DNA from: JBOFLG01 sp051657745
GTDB taxonomy: Bacteria; Actinomycetota; Actinomycetes; Actinomycetales; Dermatophilaceae
DNA: 12,725 nucleotides
Assembly: GCA_051657745.1 (NCBI GenBank)
Contig: JBOFLG010000216.1
Coordinates: 1-12,725, forward strand
Reading direction: 5' to 3'
Shown here: in pieces, positions 1-5,908 of the stretch
How positions within the stretch are numbered: the first letter of the stretch is position 1
How the letters are laid out: every line of letters begins with the position of its first letter
The notes under the pieces: generated by a model
Database searches by the model: none
What the model was told of the DNA's origin: nothing
Seen by the model: only the letters and a program-made list of their open reading frames with translations
Position numbers and translations under genes: made by a program

Positions 1-19
1 GGTCCACCGAGCGGGGAGT

Positions 20-92
20 GCGGATGTAGCTCAGTTGGTAGAGCGCAACCTTGCCAAGGTTGAGGTCGCCGGTTCGAGGCCGGTCATCCGCT
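20..92 (+). tRNA. tRNA-Gly (anticodon GCC)
   Basis: A full cloverleaf can be folded. The acceptor arm GCGGATG (20-26) pairs with CATCCGC (85-91), followed by discriminator T92. The anticodon stem CAACC/GGTTG encloses the loop TTGCCAA, with anticodon GCC at 53-55. The T arm carries GGTTCGAGGCC. The 3' CCA is not encoded (the bases after the discriminator are CGG), so it must be added by the CCA-adding enzyme. It is the first gene of a Gly-Cys-Val tRNA cluster that is common in Actinobacteria. Its promoter would lie at or beyond the left edge of the window. Confidence 0.97.
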
Positions 93-116
93 CGGACGGT
101 GAATGCCGCCCCCAAC

Positions 117-187
117 GGTGGAGTGGCCGAGAGGCGAGGCAGCGGCCTGCAAAGCCGCGTACACGGGTTCAAATCCCGTCTCCACCT
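117..187 (+). tRNA. tRNA-Cys (anticodon GCA)
   Basis: The acceptor stem GGTGGAG (117-123) pairs with CTCCACC (180-186), followed by discriminator T187. The anticodon stem GCGGC/GCCGC holds the loop CTGCAAA, with GCA at 149-151. The T arm contains CGGGTTCAAATCCCG. No CCA is encoded. It lies 24 bases after tRNA-Gly, so co-transcription of the cluster is likely. Confidence 0.97.
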
Positions 188-206
188 CGATGTGAATCAT
201 CACCCA

Positions 207-281
207 GGGCGATTGGCGCAGTGGTAGCGCGCTTCCTTGACACGGAAGAGGTCACTGGTTCAAACCCAGTATCGCCCACCA
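207..281 (+). tRNA. tRNA-Val (anticodon GAC)
   Basis: The acceptor stem GGGCGAT (207-213) pairs with ATCGCCC (271-277), followed by discriminator A278 and an encoded CCA (279-281). The anticodon stem CTTCC/GGAAG encloses the loop TTGACAC, with GAC at 239-241. It is the last gene of the Gly-Cys-Val cluster. Unlike the two tRNAs before it, its CCA end is genomic. Confidence 0.97.
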
Positions 282-318
282 GGCACGACGGCAGGTCAGC
301 ACACCTTGCCATCGCTCA

Positions 319-335
319 CGTGGCTGGCCGCCACG
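319..335 (+). terminator. Hairpin after the tRNA cluster, possible terminator
   Basis: CGTGGC (319-324) and GCCACG (330-335) form a perfect 6-bp stem with a 5-nt loop, 37 bases after the last tRNA. There is no T tract. U-less hairpin terminators are reported in Actinobacteria, but short hairpins are frequent in GC-rich DNA, so this is a weak call. Apart from this hairpin and the pabB promoter-like site, I see nothing in 282-445. Confidence 0.25.
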
Positions 336-445
336 ACGTTGGTCTCGGACTGAGGGCCAGAGTGAAGGCCAACAGCGGCGCTGCCCACCGTGGACGATCA
401 TCGTGGTATTCGTGAGTGGGGAACTTCCTCGTCGGCCCGAACGCC

Positions 446-451
446 TACGAT
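446..451 (+). promoter_or_regulatory. -10 element TACGAT for the pabB-like gene
   Basis: TACGAT fits the actinobacterial -10 consensus TAnnnT. It lies 7 nt before the GTG at 459, which would put the transcript start at or next to that codon (leaderless mRNA). No good -35 hexamer is visible. The same arrangement recurs before several other genes in the window. Confidence 0.5.
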
Positions 452-458
452 GCGGGGC

Positions 459-1478
459 GTGGCGCAGGCGCAATTCGGTTCGCTCGTCGCTCAGCGTCCC
501 AGCGCGGTCACGCACGACCCTGGCGAACTCACCGCTGGATTCTGGGTCGTGGTCCTCACTTTCGAAGGTGCATTCACTGCGGTGCGGATGCGCCAGGTGG
601 GCCGCGACATCGCGCCATCCGCTGCGCCGGGCCAGCCGGACCGATGGCCAGCCCTCCCCGGGCCGTGGCGCAGCAGTCTCGACGAGGCGGCCTACCGTGC
701 TGCGGTTGAGGAGGTGCGGTCTCGCATCGCGAGCGGCTCGGTGTATCAGGTCAACCTCTGTCGAGTGCTCGAGCACGATCTGCCGGATGACGCCCGCCTC
801 CCCGACCTCGCACGTCGCCTCGCAGTCGGCAACCCCGCGCCATACGCCGCCATAATTGACCTGCCCGACGCCGGGCTCGAGGTGGCCTGCGCCTCGCCCG
901 AGGCGTTCCTCATCCGCCGCGGCGACCGGGTGACCTCCCGCCCGGTGAAGGGCACCGCCGCCACGGCATCCACCATGCTCGCGAAGGACTACGCCGAGAA
1001 CGTCATGATCGTCGACCTGGTCCGCAACGACATCGGCCAGGTCTGCCGGCCGGGAACAGTCGAGGTCGACCACCTGTGTCGCGCCGAACAGCATCCCGGC
1101 CTGGTGCACCTGGTCTCAGATGTCAGTGGCCTGCTGCGTCCCGGTGCGACCTGGCGCGAGATCCTGGCTGCGACCTTCCCCCCGGGCTCGGTGAGCGGTG
1201 CACCCAAGCACACCGCGCTGCTCGCCATCGGGGACCTCGAACCGGTGCCACGCGGCCCGTATTGCGGCGCGGTCGGCTGGGTCGATGCCGACCGCGACGA
1301 GGCTGAGCTCGCGGTCGGCATCCGCACGTTCTGGGCCACCACGGCGGATGACGGGCGCCGCGTCCTCCGCTTCGGCACCGGTGCCGGGATCACCTGGGCC
1401 AGCCGGGCGGCTCACGAGTGGCAGGAGACTCAGCTCAAGGCCGCCCGGTTGATCGGACTCGCCGGGATCGGGCGGTGA
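459..1478 (+). CDS. pabB: Aminodeoxychorismate synthase component I-like, chorismate-binding enzyme
   Basis: This is a chorismate-binding enzyme that probably aminates chorismate to 4-amino-4-deoxychorismate for p-aminobenzoate and folate synthesis. Family blocks appear in order: SVYQVNL (94-100), SPE (146-148), the R-P-V-K-G-T motif (161-166), ENVMIVDLVRND (180-191), then PPGSVSGAPK and an R-G-P-Y-C-G-A-V-G-W block. Lys164 in P-V-K-G-T is the residue that marks PabB; anthranilate synthases carry Ala there. At 339 residues it is shorter than E. coli PabB (about 450) and lacks most of the N-terminal subdomain. The start is uncertain: ATG 450 overlaps the -10 element and GTG 390 is possible, but no Shine-Dalgarno is seen at any of them, and GTG 459 fits a leaderless transcript. 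The pabC-like gene follows after 20 bases. No pabA glutaminase is in the window. Salicylate or isochorismate synthase is unlikely given that Lys and the neighbour. Confidence 0.88.
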   Translation: MAQAQFGSLVAQRPSAVTHDPGELTAGFWVVVLTFEGAFTAVRMRQVGRDIAPSAAPGQPDRWPALPGPWRSSLDEAAYRAAVEEVRSRIASGSVYQVNLCRVLEHDLPDDARLPDLARRLAVGNPAPYAAIIDLPDAGLEVACASPEAFLIRRGDRVTSRPVKGTAATASTMLAKDYAENVMIVDLVRNDIGQVCRPGTVEVDHLCRAEQHPGLVHLVSDVSGLLRPGATWREILAATFPPGSVSGAPKHTALLAIGDLEPVPRGPYCGAVGWVDADRDEAELAVGIRTFWATTADDGRRVLRFGTGAGITWASRAAHEWQETQLKAARLIGLAGIGR

Positions 1479-1498
1479 GCGTCTGAGAGGCTGTGGGC

Positions 1499-2341
1499 AT
1501 GAGCGAGATTCGCGCCTGGGTGGACGGGCGCCTGATCGGCGCCGGTGTTCCGGCGCTCAGCCCAGTGGATCATGGGGTCACTGTCGGTGACGGTGGTTTC
1601 GAGACCGCCAAGGTCGAGTTCGGTCAGGTGTTCGCCATGACCCGCCACCTTGATCGCCTCAATCGAACCCTCGCCGGTCTGGGTCTGCCCGCGCCGGACC
1701 ACGAGCGGATCCGTGAAGGCATCGACGCGGTGCTCGCGATCGGTCCGATGGACTTCGGCCGGGTGCGCGTCACCGTCACGGCCGGAGTAGGCCCGCTCGG
1801 CTCCGACCGCGGCGACTCGCCGATGACCTACATCGTGACCGCCGTGCCACATCCTCGACCCGGGCCCAGCGGGACCGTCGTCTCCGTCGACTGGGTACGC
1901 AACGAGCGGTCAGCGACTGCCGGGATGAAGACCACCAGTTACGCCGACAACGTCGTCGCGCTCGCACACGCCAGGTCCTGCGGCGCAGAGGAGGCCGTGA
2001 TGGCCAACACCCGGGGTGAGCTCTGCGAGGGCACAGCGAGCAACGTCTTTGTCGTCACCGATGGAGTGCTCCGCACGCCGCCACTGTCGAGTGGCTGCCT
2101 CGCGGGCATCACCCGGGCCTTGGTGCTCGAGTGGTGCCGGTCCGATGGTCTTGAGGTCGCAACGGAACCGCTGCCAATGGGCATCCTCGCTGACGCTGAC
2201 GAGGTCTTCATCACCTCCTCACTCCGCGACGTGTATCCCGTGTCGGCGGTCGACGGCCGCGTGCTGGCTGCACCGGGTCCACTCACGGCACGCGCCACAC
2301 ACGTGTGGCAGCACCGCGTCGCCGGAGGCATCGACCCATGA
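1499..2341 (+). CDS. pabC: Aminodeoxychorismate lyase-like, class IV PLP aminotransferase fold
   Basis: It probably cleaves 4-amino-4-deoxychorismate to p-aminobenzoate and pyruvate. The fold is that of class IV PLP enzymes, shared with branched-chain and D-amino acid aminotransferases. The visible signature is GMKTTSYADN with the likely Schiff-base Lys144, then CEGTASNVF with Glu177, expected to contact the PLP ring nitrogen. At 280 residues it has the usual length. ATG 1499 is chosen because GAGAGG (1485-1490) sits 8 nt upstream. An in-frame GTG at 1493 is too close to that site. It directly follows the PabB-like gene, which favours lyase over aminotransferase activity, but sequence alone does not exclude a D-amino acid or branched-chain aminotransferase. 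Confidence 0.87.
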   Translation: MSEIRAWVDGRLIGAGVPALSPVDHGVTVGDGGFETAKVEFGQVFAMTRHLDRLNRTLAGLGLPAPDHERIREGIDAVLAIGPMDFGRVRVTVTAGVGPLGSDRGDSPMTYIVTAVPHPRPGPSGTVVSVDWVRNERSATAGMKTTSYADNVVALAHARSCGAEEAVMANTRGELCEGTASNVFVVTDGVLRTPPLSSGCLAGITRALVLEWCRSDGLEVATEPLPMGILADADEVFITSSLRDVYPVSAVDGRVLAAPGPLTARATHVWQHRVAGGIDP

Positions 2342-2814
2342 GCGCCTGCCAGTCTCCGGACACCGATGACGATCTGCCTGCCGAGGACGGCCCACACCTG
2401 CTCCGCGACGCCGACGACTCCGACGACTGGGCGTGGCGTCGGCAGATCCGGGCCAACCCGATCACCAGACGGATCTACCAGGCAGGCGTGTTCGCGCTTG
2501 GTTTGGTGCTGGTGGCCGGCGGGGTGGTCCTGGTCCCGGCTCCTGGCCCAGGGTGGCTCATCGTCTTCTTCGGGGTGGCTGTGTGGGCATCCGAGTTCGA
2601 GCCGGCCGCTCGGCTGCTCGAGTTCGGCAAGGCCCGCCTGAAGGCGTGGCAGACATGGGTCGGACGCCAGCCGAGGTGGCTCACCGCGGTCCTGGCCCTG
2701 ACCACTGCGGTGATGGTCGCGGGTGTCCTGTGGGTGATGTTCAAAGTCACCGGCATCCCAGGCGTCGTTCCCGACGGCCTGGCCTCCTGGATGCGCGCGA
2801 ATCTTGCGCTGTGA
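2338..2814 (+). CDS. PGPGW-motif membrane protein (TIGR02611-like)
   Basis: This is a 158-residue membrane protein of unknown function. The N-terminal ~35 residues are acidic and hydrophilic, rich in Asp. A hydrophobic segment (about 46-66) then leads into the motif PAPGPGW (67-73), followed by a second hydrophobic segment (74-87), an amphipathic stretch rich in Arg, Lys and Trp, and a third segment (about 113-136). The Pro-Gly-Trp motif between two membrane segments defines a family widespread in Actinobacteria. ATG 2338 overlaps the stop of the pabC-like gene by 4 nt (ATGA), so it is probably translated by coupling to it. Whether that implies a folate-linked role is unknown, since such overlaps also arise from simple packing. 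Confidence 0.85.
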   Translation: MSACQSPDTDDDLPAEDGPHLLRDADDSDDWAWRRQIRANPITRRIYQAGVFALGLVLVAGGVVLVPAPGPGWLIVFFGVAVWASEFEPAARLLEFGKARLKAWQTWVGRQPRWLTAVLALTTAVMVAGVLWVMFKVTGIPGVVPDGLASWMRANLAL

Positions 2815-2859
2815 GCGTGCCCAGCGGGTCCTCGATTTCCGGAGCGCCGGAGAGCCCGG

Positions 2860-2865
2860 TAGTGT
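2860..2865 (+). promoter_or_regulatory. -10-like TAGTGT before tRNA-Val(CAC)
   Basis: TAGTGT matches TAnnnT and lies 20 nt before the mature tRNA 5' end, leaving room for a short 5' leader for RNase P to remove. The match rests on one short hexamer and no convincing -35 is present. Confidence 0.3.
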
Positions 2866-2885
2866 CGGCACGCCGCAGCGCACCT

Positions 2886-2962
2886 GGATGTGTAGCTCAG
2901 TTGGTTAGAGCGTTCGCTTCACACGCGAGAGGCCAGGGGTTCGAGTCCCTTCACATCCACCA
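2886..2962 (+). tRNA. tRNA-Val (anticodon CAC)
   Basis: The acceptor stem GGATGTG (2886-2892) pairs with CACATCC (2952-2958), followed by discriminator A2959 and an encoded CCA (2960-2962). The anticodon stem TTCGC/GCGAG (with one T-G pair) encloses TTCACAC, with CAC at 2920-2922, which reads GTG, a heavily used Val codon in GC-rich genomes. The T arm reads GGGGTTCGAGTCCCT. It stands alone between the PGPGW protein and the MOSC gene. It is the second valine tRNA in the window and differs in sequence from the GAC one. Confidence 0.97.
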
Positions 2963-2970
2963 TTCACCCA

Positions 2971-2985
2971 CGGCAGTACCTGCCG
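2971..2985 (+). terminator. Hairpin CGGCAG-TAC-CTGCCG after tRNA-Val, terminator or operator
   Basis: A perfect 6-bp inverted repeat with a 3-nt loop lies 8 bases after the tRNA CCA end. It could end tRNA transcription, although no T tract follows. It could also be a small palindromic protein site just upstream of the MOSC gene, whose start is 29 bases away. Confidence 0.35.
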
Positions 2986-3002
2986 CCATGCCAGCAGAGT
3001 GT

Positions 3003-3008
3003 CACGAT
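3003..3008 (+). promoter_or_regulatory. Weak -10 CACGAT for the MOSC gene
   Basis: CACGAT differs from TAnnnT at the first base. It lies 5 nt before ATG 3014, close to the spacing of the other likely leaderless genes in this window. Confidence 0.3.
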
Positions 3009-3013
3009 GGGGC

Positions 3014-3361
3014 ATGAACGCCGCCCGCGTGGTCGCCCTCCGTACCTACCCGGCGCCGGGGATGCCACCGGTCGACCACCACGCTGCGGTGGTGACCACG
3101 GCGGGGTTCGAGGGTGACCGTCCCAAGAAGGCGCCGGTCTCCTTGGTGGGCCACGACGCACATGGGACTCGGGCGAACATCGTGCTCGATGCTCCGACCA
3201 CGGAGCTCGAGGCTCTCGACGGCGCGGTCGTCCACATCGGGACCGTGGTTCTCCTGCTTCGGCGCACCGGAAACACCTGCCGCGGGGCGTACGCCTCGGT
3301 GTGCCACGCGGGTCGGGTCGCGGTCGGTGACATCGTGGTCCTGACCGCACCGAACACGTGA
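3014..3361 (+). CDS. Short MOSC-domain protein
   Basis: The 115-residue product looks like a compact MOSC domain, the beta-rich fold of the C-terminal part of molybdenum cofactor sulfurase, which is thought to carry or transfer sulfur. Visible pieces are an opening RVVALRTYP strand, GFEGDRPKK (31-39), a central region with LDAPTTELEAL, and the closing block from Cys89 to V-G-D (94-96 on to about 106) ending in hydrophobic residues. Cys89 is the likely equivalent of the conserved MOSC cysteine; Cys97 is a second candidate. It is shorter than most stand-alone MOSC proteins (150-230). ATG 3014 is preferred over the in-frame GTG 2999 because the protein then begins at the usual family position. 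The substrate is unknown, and no molybdenum-cofactor gene is nearby. Confidence 0.68.
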   Translation: MNAARVVALRTYPAPGMPPVDHHAAVVTTAGFEGDRPKKAPVSLVGHDAHGTRANIVLDAPTTELEALDGAVVHIGTVVLLLRRTGNTCRGAYASVCHAGRVAVGDIVVLTAPNT

Positions 3362-3452
3362 ACGCCGGACCCGAAGTTGGGTGGCCGCATCGGCCGTTCG
3401 GAGGATGCAGGCTAGTCCGCATGGGTGATCCCCGGAGTGACGTTTGGCGGCA

Positions 3453-3458
3453 TAGGAT
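3453..3458 (+). promoter_or_regulatory. -10-like TAGGAT upstream of the inverted repeats
   Basis: TAGGAT fits TAnnnT. A start near 3465 would give an RNA beginning about 20 nt before the 13-bp inverted repeat, either an independent small RNA or a thrS leader of roughly 370 nt. No clear -35 is visible. Confidence 0.35.
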
Positions 3459-3484
3459 CGTACTAACCGGTGGCAGGGACCGGC

Positions 3485-3527
3485 GCGCGGTGCCCGCAGA
3501 CCCAGGGAGAGGGGGCGGGCACCGCGC
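3485..3527 (+). repeat. Perfect 13-bp inverted repeat, 17-nt loop
   Basis: GCGCGGTGCCCGC (3485-3497) and GCGGGCACCGCGC (3515-3527) are exact reverse complements around a purine-rich 17-nt loop. This is the strongest hairpin I can find in the window. It lies 123 bases after the MOSC stop and 305 before the thrS start, with C residues but no T tract after it. It may be a terminator for the upstream gene or the first stem of a structured RNA. Confidence 0.75.
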
Positions 3528-3739
3528 CCCCCTGTCGGCCTCATGGTTCGCCTCTGGCCTGCGCTGATCGCCGGGGCCGAAAACGCTGGTGCGCCAGAGC
3601 AGCCCCCGGGGGCAACGGGTTCCTCGCAGACCAGCGGCGGCCAATATCCAGACCGCAACTGGTGCGCCTTCGTCGGATCAGTCACGGCGATCGCGACCTG
3701 AGTACCCAAACCCGCTCGAGCCGCCGATGCGGGTCTCGC

Positions 3740-3745
3740 TAGTCT
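3740..3745 (+). promoter_or_regulatory. -10-like TAGTCT, likely proximal thrS promoter
   Basis: CTAGTCTGGTGG closely resembles the site before pgsA (CTAGGCTGGTCG). A start near 3752 would give thrS an 80-nt leader that includes its Shine-Dalgarno site and the hairpin around the start codon. Confidence 0.42.
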
Positions 3746-3799
3746 GGTGGCCGCACGCCCCATGGCGCGCACCCACATCAGTTGCCGCGGCCCGAGGCG

Positions 3800-3833
3800 T
3801 GCGGCACCGTCATCCATGGAGAGTGCCACCGCA
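3800..3833 (+). promoter_or_regulatory. thrS ribosome binding site and possible masking hairpin
   Basis: GGAGAG (3818-3823) lies 9 nt before ATG 3833 and decides the thrS start. TGCGG (3800-3804) can pair with CCGCA (3829-3833, including the A of the ATG), and CAC (3805-3807) with GTG (3823-3825), leaving CCA as a bulge. This fold would hold the end of the Shine-Dalgarno and the first base of the start codon. That it regulates translation is an inference. Confidence 0.4.
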
Positions 3834-5818
3834 TGTCCGTCGACATCACCGTGAACATCGCCGGGAGCCAGCGATCGGTGCCCCTGGGGACCACTGCGGG
3901 TGCGCTGTTCGACGGCGATCGGGCCGTTCTGGTCGCGCGAGTCGGTGGCGAGTTGCGCGACCTGGCTCATGTACTCGGTGACGGTGACATCGTGGAGCCG
4001 GTCACCGCTGCCGAGCCGGATGGGCTCGACGTGCTGCGGCACAGCGCCGCGCACGTTCTCGCTCAGGCGGTGCAGCAATTCACCCCGACCGCGCGCTTGG
4101 GCATCGGCCCGCCGGTTCGCGACGGGTTTTACTACGACTTCGATGTCGATAGCCCGTTCACGCCCGATGACCTCAAGTCGCTCGAGAAGATCATGCAGCG
4201 GATCGTGAACGAGGGCCAGAGGTTCGTGCGTCGCGAGGTCACCGATGACGAGGCGCGCGCCGAGCTTGTCGGTGAGCCCTACAAACTCGAGCTGATCGGC
4301 CTCAAAGGTTCCTCCGCTGGTGAGGCCGCCGACGGGGCCGCGGTCGAGGTGGGTGGCTCGCAGTTGACCATCTACGACAACGTGCGCCGTGACGGCACCC
4401 GCGCCTGGGGAGATCTGTGTCGCGGCCCGCACGTGCCGAGCACCAAGGTGCTCGGCAACGCCTTCTCGGTGCTGCGCAGCGCGGCCGCCTACTGGCGCGG
4501 GTCAGAGAAGAACCCGCAGTTGCAGCGCATCTATGGGACAGCGTGGGCGAATAAGGGCGACCTCAAGGCCTACCTCGACCGGCTCGCCGAGGCCGAACGC
4601 CGTGACCACCGCAAGCTCGGTATCGAACTTGACCTGTTCTCGTTTCCGGCCGAGCTTGGATCGGGGCTACCGGTGTTCCATCCGCGAGGCGGGGTGCTCA
4701 AGCGCGAAATGGAGGACTACGTGCGCCGCCGGCACATCGAGGAGGGGTTCTCGTACGTCGGCACGCCGCACATCTCCAAGGACGGGCTTTTCCACACCTC
4801 CGGGCACCTGCCGTACTACGCGGACACGATGTTCCCGCCCATGGAACTCGAGCATGCCGAGTATCGGCTCAAGGCGATGAGCTGCCCGATGCACAACCTC
4901 ATCTACCGTTCGCGCGGGCGGTCTTACCGTGAGCTGCCGCTGCGGATGTTCGAATTCGGGTCGGTCTACCGGTTCGAGAAGTCCGGCGTCGTGCACGGCC
5001 TCACCCGCGTGCGGGGGATGACGCAGGACGACTCCCACTCCTACGTCACCCCGGATCAGGCACCCGCCGAGATCGCCCATCTGCTTCGCTTCTGTCTCGG
5101 ACTGTTCCGCGACTTCGGCCTGGATGACTTCTACCTCGAGTTGTCCACGCGGGACGAGGACGGCGAGAAGAAGGACAAGTTCATTGGAACCGACGAGCAG
5201 TGGACGGTCGCGACCCGGGTCCTGGCCGAGGTCGCCCGTGACTCGGGGTTGGAGTTGGTTCCAGACCCTGGCGGCGCCGCGTACTACGGCCCGAAGATCT
5301 CGGTGCAGGCTCGTGACGCGATCGGCCGAACCTGGCAGATGTCGACCATTCAGTACGACTTCAACCTGCCGGAACGGTTCGGGCTGGAGTACCAGGCCGC
5401 CGATGGCAGTCGCCAGCAACCGGTGATGATCCATTCGGCGAAGTTCGGGTCGATCGAGCGGTTCCTCGGTGTCCTCGTCGAGCACTACGCCGGCGCGTTT
5501 CCGCCGTGGCTCGCGCCGGTGCAGGTTCTCGGTGTACCGGTCGCCGACGAGTTCGCGCCCTACCTGGCCGAGGTGGGGGAGCGGATGGCCGCACACGGCA
5601 TCCGGTTCGAGATCGACCAGACCGATGACCGGTTCCCGAAGAAGATCCGCAACGCGAGCAAGGCCAAGGTGCCGTTCGTCCTGATCGCCGGAGCGGACGA
5701 CCGGGCTGCGGCGGCGGTGTCGTTTCGGTACCGCGATGGATCGCAGCGGAACGCAGTTCCCGTCTCGGAGGCCGTCGACGAGGTGCTCGGCGCCATCCGA
5801 GACAAGCGCCAGGTATGA
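3833..5818 (+). CDS. thrS: Threonyl-tRNA synthetase
   Basis: This class II enzyme charges tRNA-Thr in the cytoplasm. The 661 residues show every expected domain. A TGS domain spans about 1-62. The editing domain carries the metal-site set His70, His74 (HSAAH), Cys196 and His200 (CRGPH). The catalytic core has zinc ligands Cys351 (in MSCPMH), His402 (in QDDSH) and His534 (in MIHSA), with RVRGMTQDD as motif 2 and GSIERF as part of motif 3. The C-terminal anticodon-binding domain is at about 560-661. The start at ATG 3833 follows GGAGAG at 9 nt, and in-frame upstream codons give an unrelated extension. It is the first of a run shared with M. tuberculosis (thrS, HIT, pgsA, acyltransferase, pimA). 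A 471-bp non-coding region lies upstream. Confidence 0.98.
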   Translation: MSVDITVNIAGSQRSVPLGTTAGALFDGDRAVLVARVGGELRDLAHVLGDGDIVEPVTAAEPDGLDVLRHSAAHVLAQAVQQFTPTARLGIGPPVRDGFYYDFDVDSPFTPDDLKSLEKIMQRIVNEGQRFVRREVTDDEARAELVGEPYKLELIGLKGSSAGEAADGAAVEVGGSQLTIYDNVRRDGTRAWGDLCRGPHVPSTKVLGNAFSVLRSAAAYWRGSEKNPQLQRIYGTAWANKGDLKAYLDRLAEAERRDHRKLGIELDLFSFPAELGSGLPVFHPRGGVLKREMEDYVRRRHIEEGFSYVGTPHISKDGLFHTSGHLPYYADTMFPPMELEHAEYRLKAMSCPMHNLIYRSRGRSYRELPLRMFEFGSVYRFEKSGVVHGLTRVRGMTQDDSHSYVTPDQAPAEIAHLLRFCLGLFRDFGLDDFYLELSTRDEDGEKKDKFIGTDEQWTVATRVLAEVARDSGLELVPDPGGAAYYGPKISVQARDAIGRTWQMSTIQYDFNLPERFGLEYQAADGSRQQPVMIHSAKFGSIERFLGVLVEHYAGAFPPWLAPVQVLGVPVADEFAPYLAEVGERMAAHGIRFEIDQTDDRFPKKIRNASKAKVPFVLIAGADDRAAAAVSFRYRDGSQRNAVPVSEAVDEVLGAIRDKRQV

Positions 5819-5896
5819 CCGCAGACCACCACCGTTGTTTGCCGGGGCCTCACCCACTGTCGGCCAGGACGGCACCGAGGTCGCCGGTCCGTTCCG

Positions 5897-5902
5897 TAAG
5901 AT
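5897..5902 (+). promoter_or_regulatory. -10 element TAAGAT for the HIT gene
   Basis: TAAGAT lies 6 nt before GTG 5909, a spacing that predicts a transcript starting at or within a base or two of the start codon. No Shine-Dalgarno is present upstream, which agrees with a leaderless mRNA. Confidence 0.55.
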
Positions 5903-5908
5903 CGCTGA

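Larger units (their letters stand above)
3362..3832 (+). other. Gene-free 471-bp region upstream of thrS with several inverted repeats
   Basis: No convincing coding region is found here. It holds two promoter-like hexamers (TAGGAT at 3453-3458 and TAGTCT at 3740-3745), a perfect 13-bp inverted repeat (3485-3527), and a 7-bp inverted repeat CTCTGGC (3552-3558)/GCCAGAG (3593-3599). There is also a stem of ACCAG and GCGG (3630-3640) with CCGC and CTGGT (3653-3663), and a repeated 10-mer CTGGTGCGCC (3586-3595 and 3659-3668). It could encode a structured 5' leader of thrS, a separate small RNA, or a terminator plus promoter. I could not match it to a known RNA family. Confidence 0.6.

Noticed and set aside
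20..281. Integration (att) site of a mobile element at a tRNA 3' end
   Set aside because: No duplicated tRNA tail, integrase or phage gene is seen, and codon usage is uniform.
35..415. Open frame across the tRNA cluster
   Set aside because: It runs straight through three perfect tRNA genes and has no protein-family features.
252..1109. Long minus-strand open frames (252-1109, 3002-4432, 4667-6343, 9023-10564, 11052-12128)
   Set aside because: Each lies antisense to well-identified genes, with low-complexity Arg/His/Gly/Pro-rich translations and no family motifs. Such frames are usual shadows in high-GC DNA.
3501..3530. T-box-like sequence GCGGGCACCGCG upstream of thrS
   Set aside because: It resembles the T-box core (UGGN-ACC-GCG), but the U that must pair with the tRNA 3' A is a G here, the segment is locked in a perfect 13-bp hairpin, there is almost no space upstream for a stem I with specifier loop, and no terminator or sequestrator follows directly. 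GCGGCACCG at 3801-3809 fails for the same reason.
3465..3700. RNase P RNA, SRP RNA, tmRNA or 6S RNA in the thrS upstream region
   Set aside because: The conserved blocks I know (RNase P GAGGAAAGTCC, SRP GGAAGG-GCA, tmRNA tRNA-like ends) are absent, and the stems do not follow those folds.
3543..3701. 52-codon open frame (ATG to TGA) in the thrS upstream region, possible leader peptide
   Set aside because: There is no Shine-Dalgarno, third-position GC looks lower than in the true genes, there is no run of Thr codons, and the DNA is better explained by hairpins. Kept only as a remote possibility.
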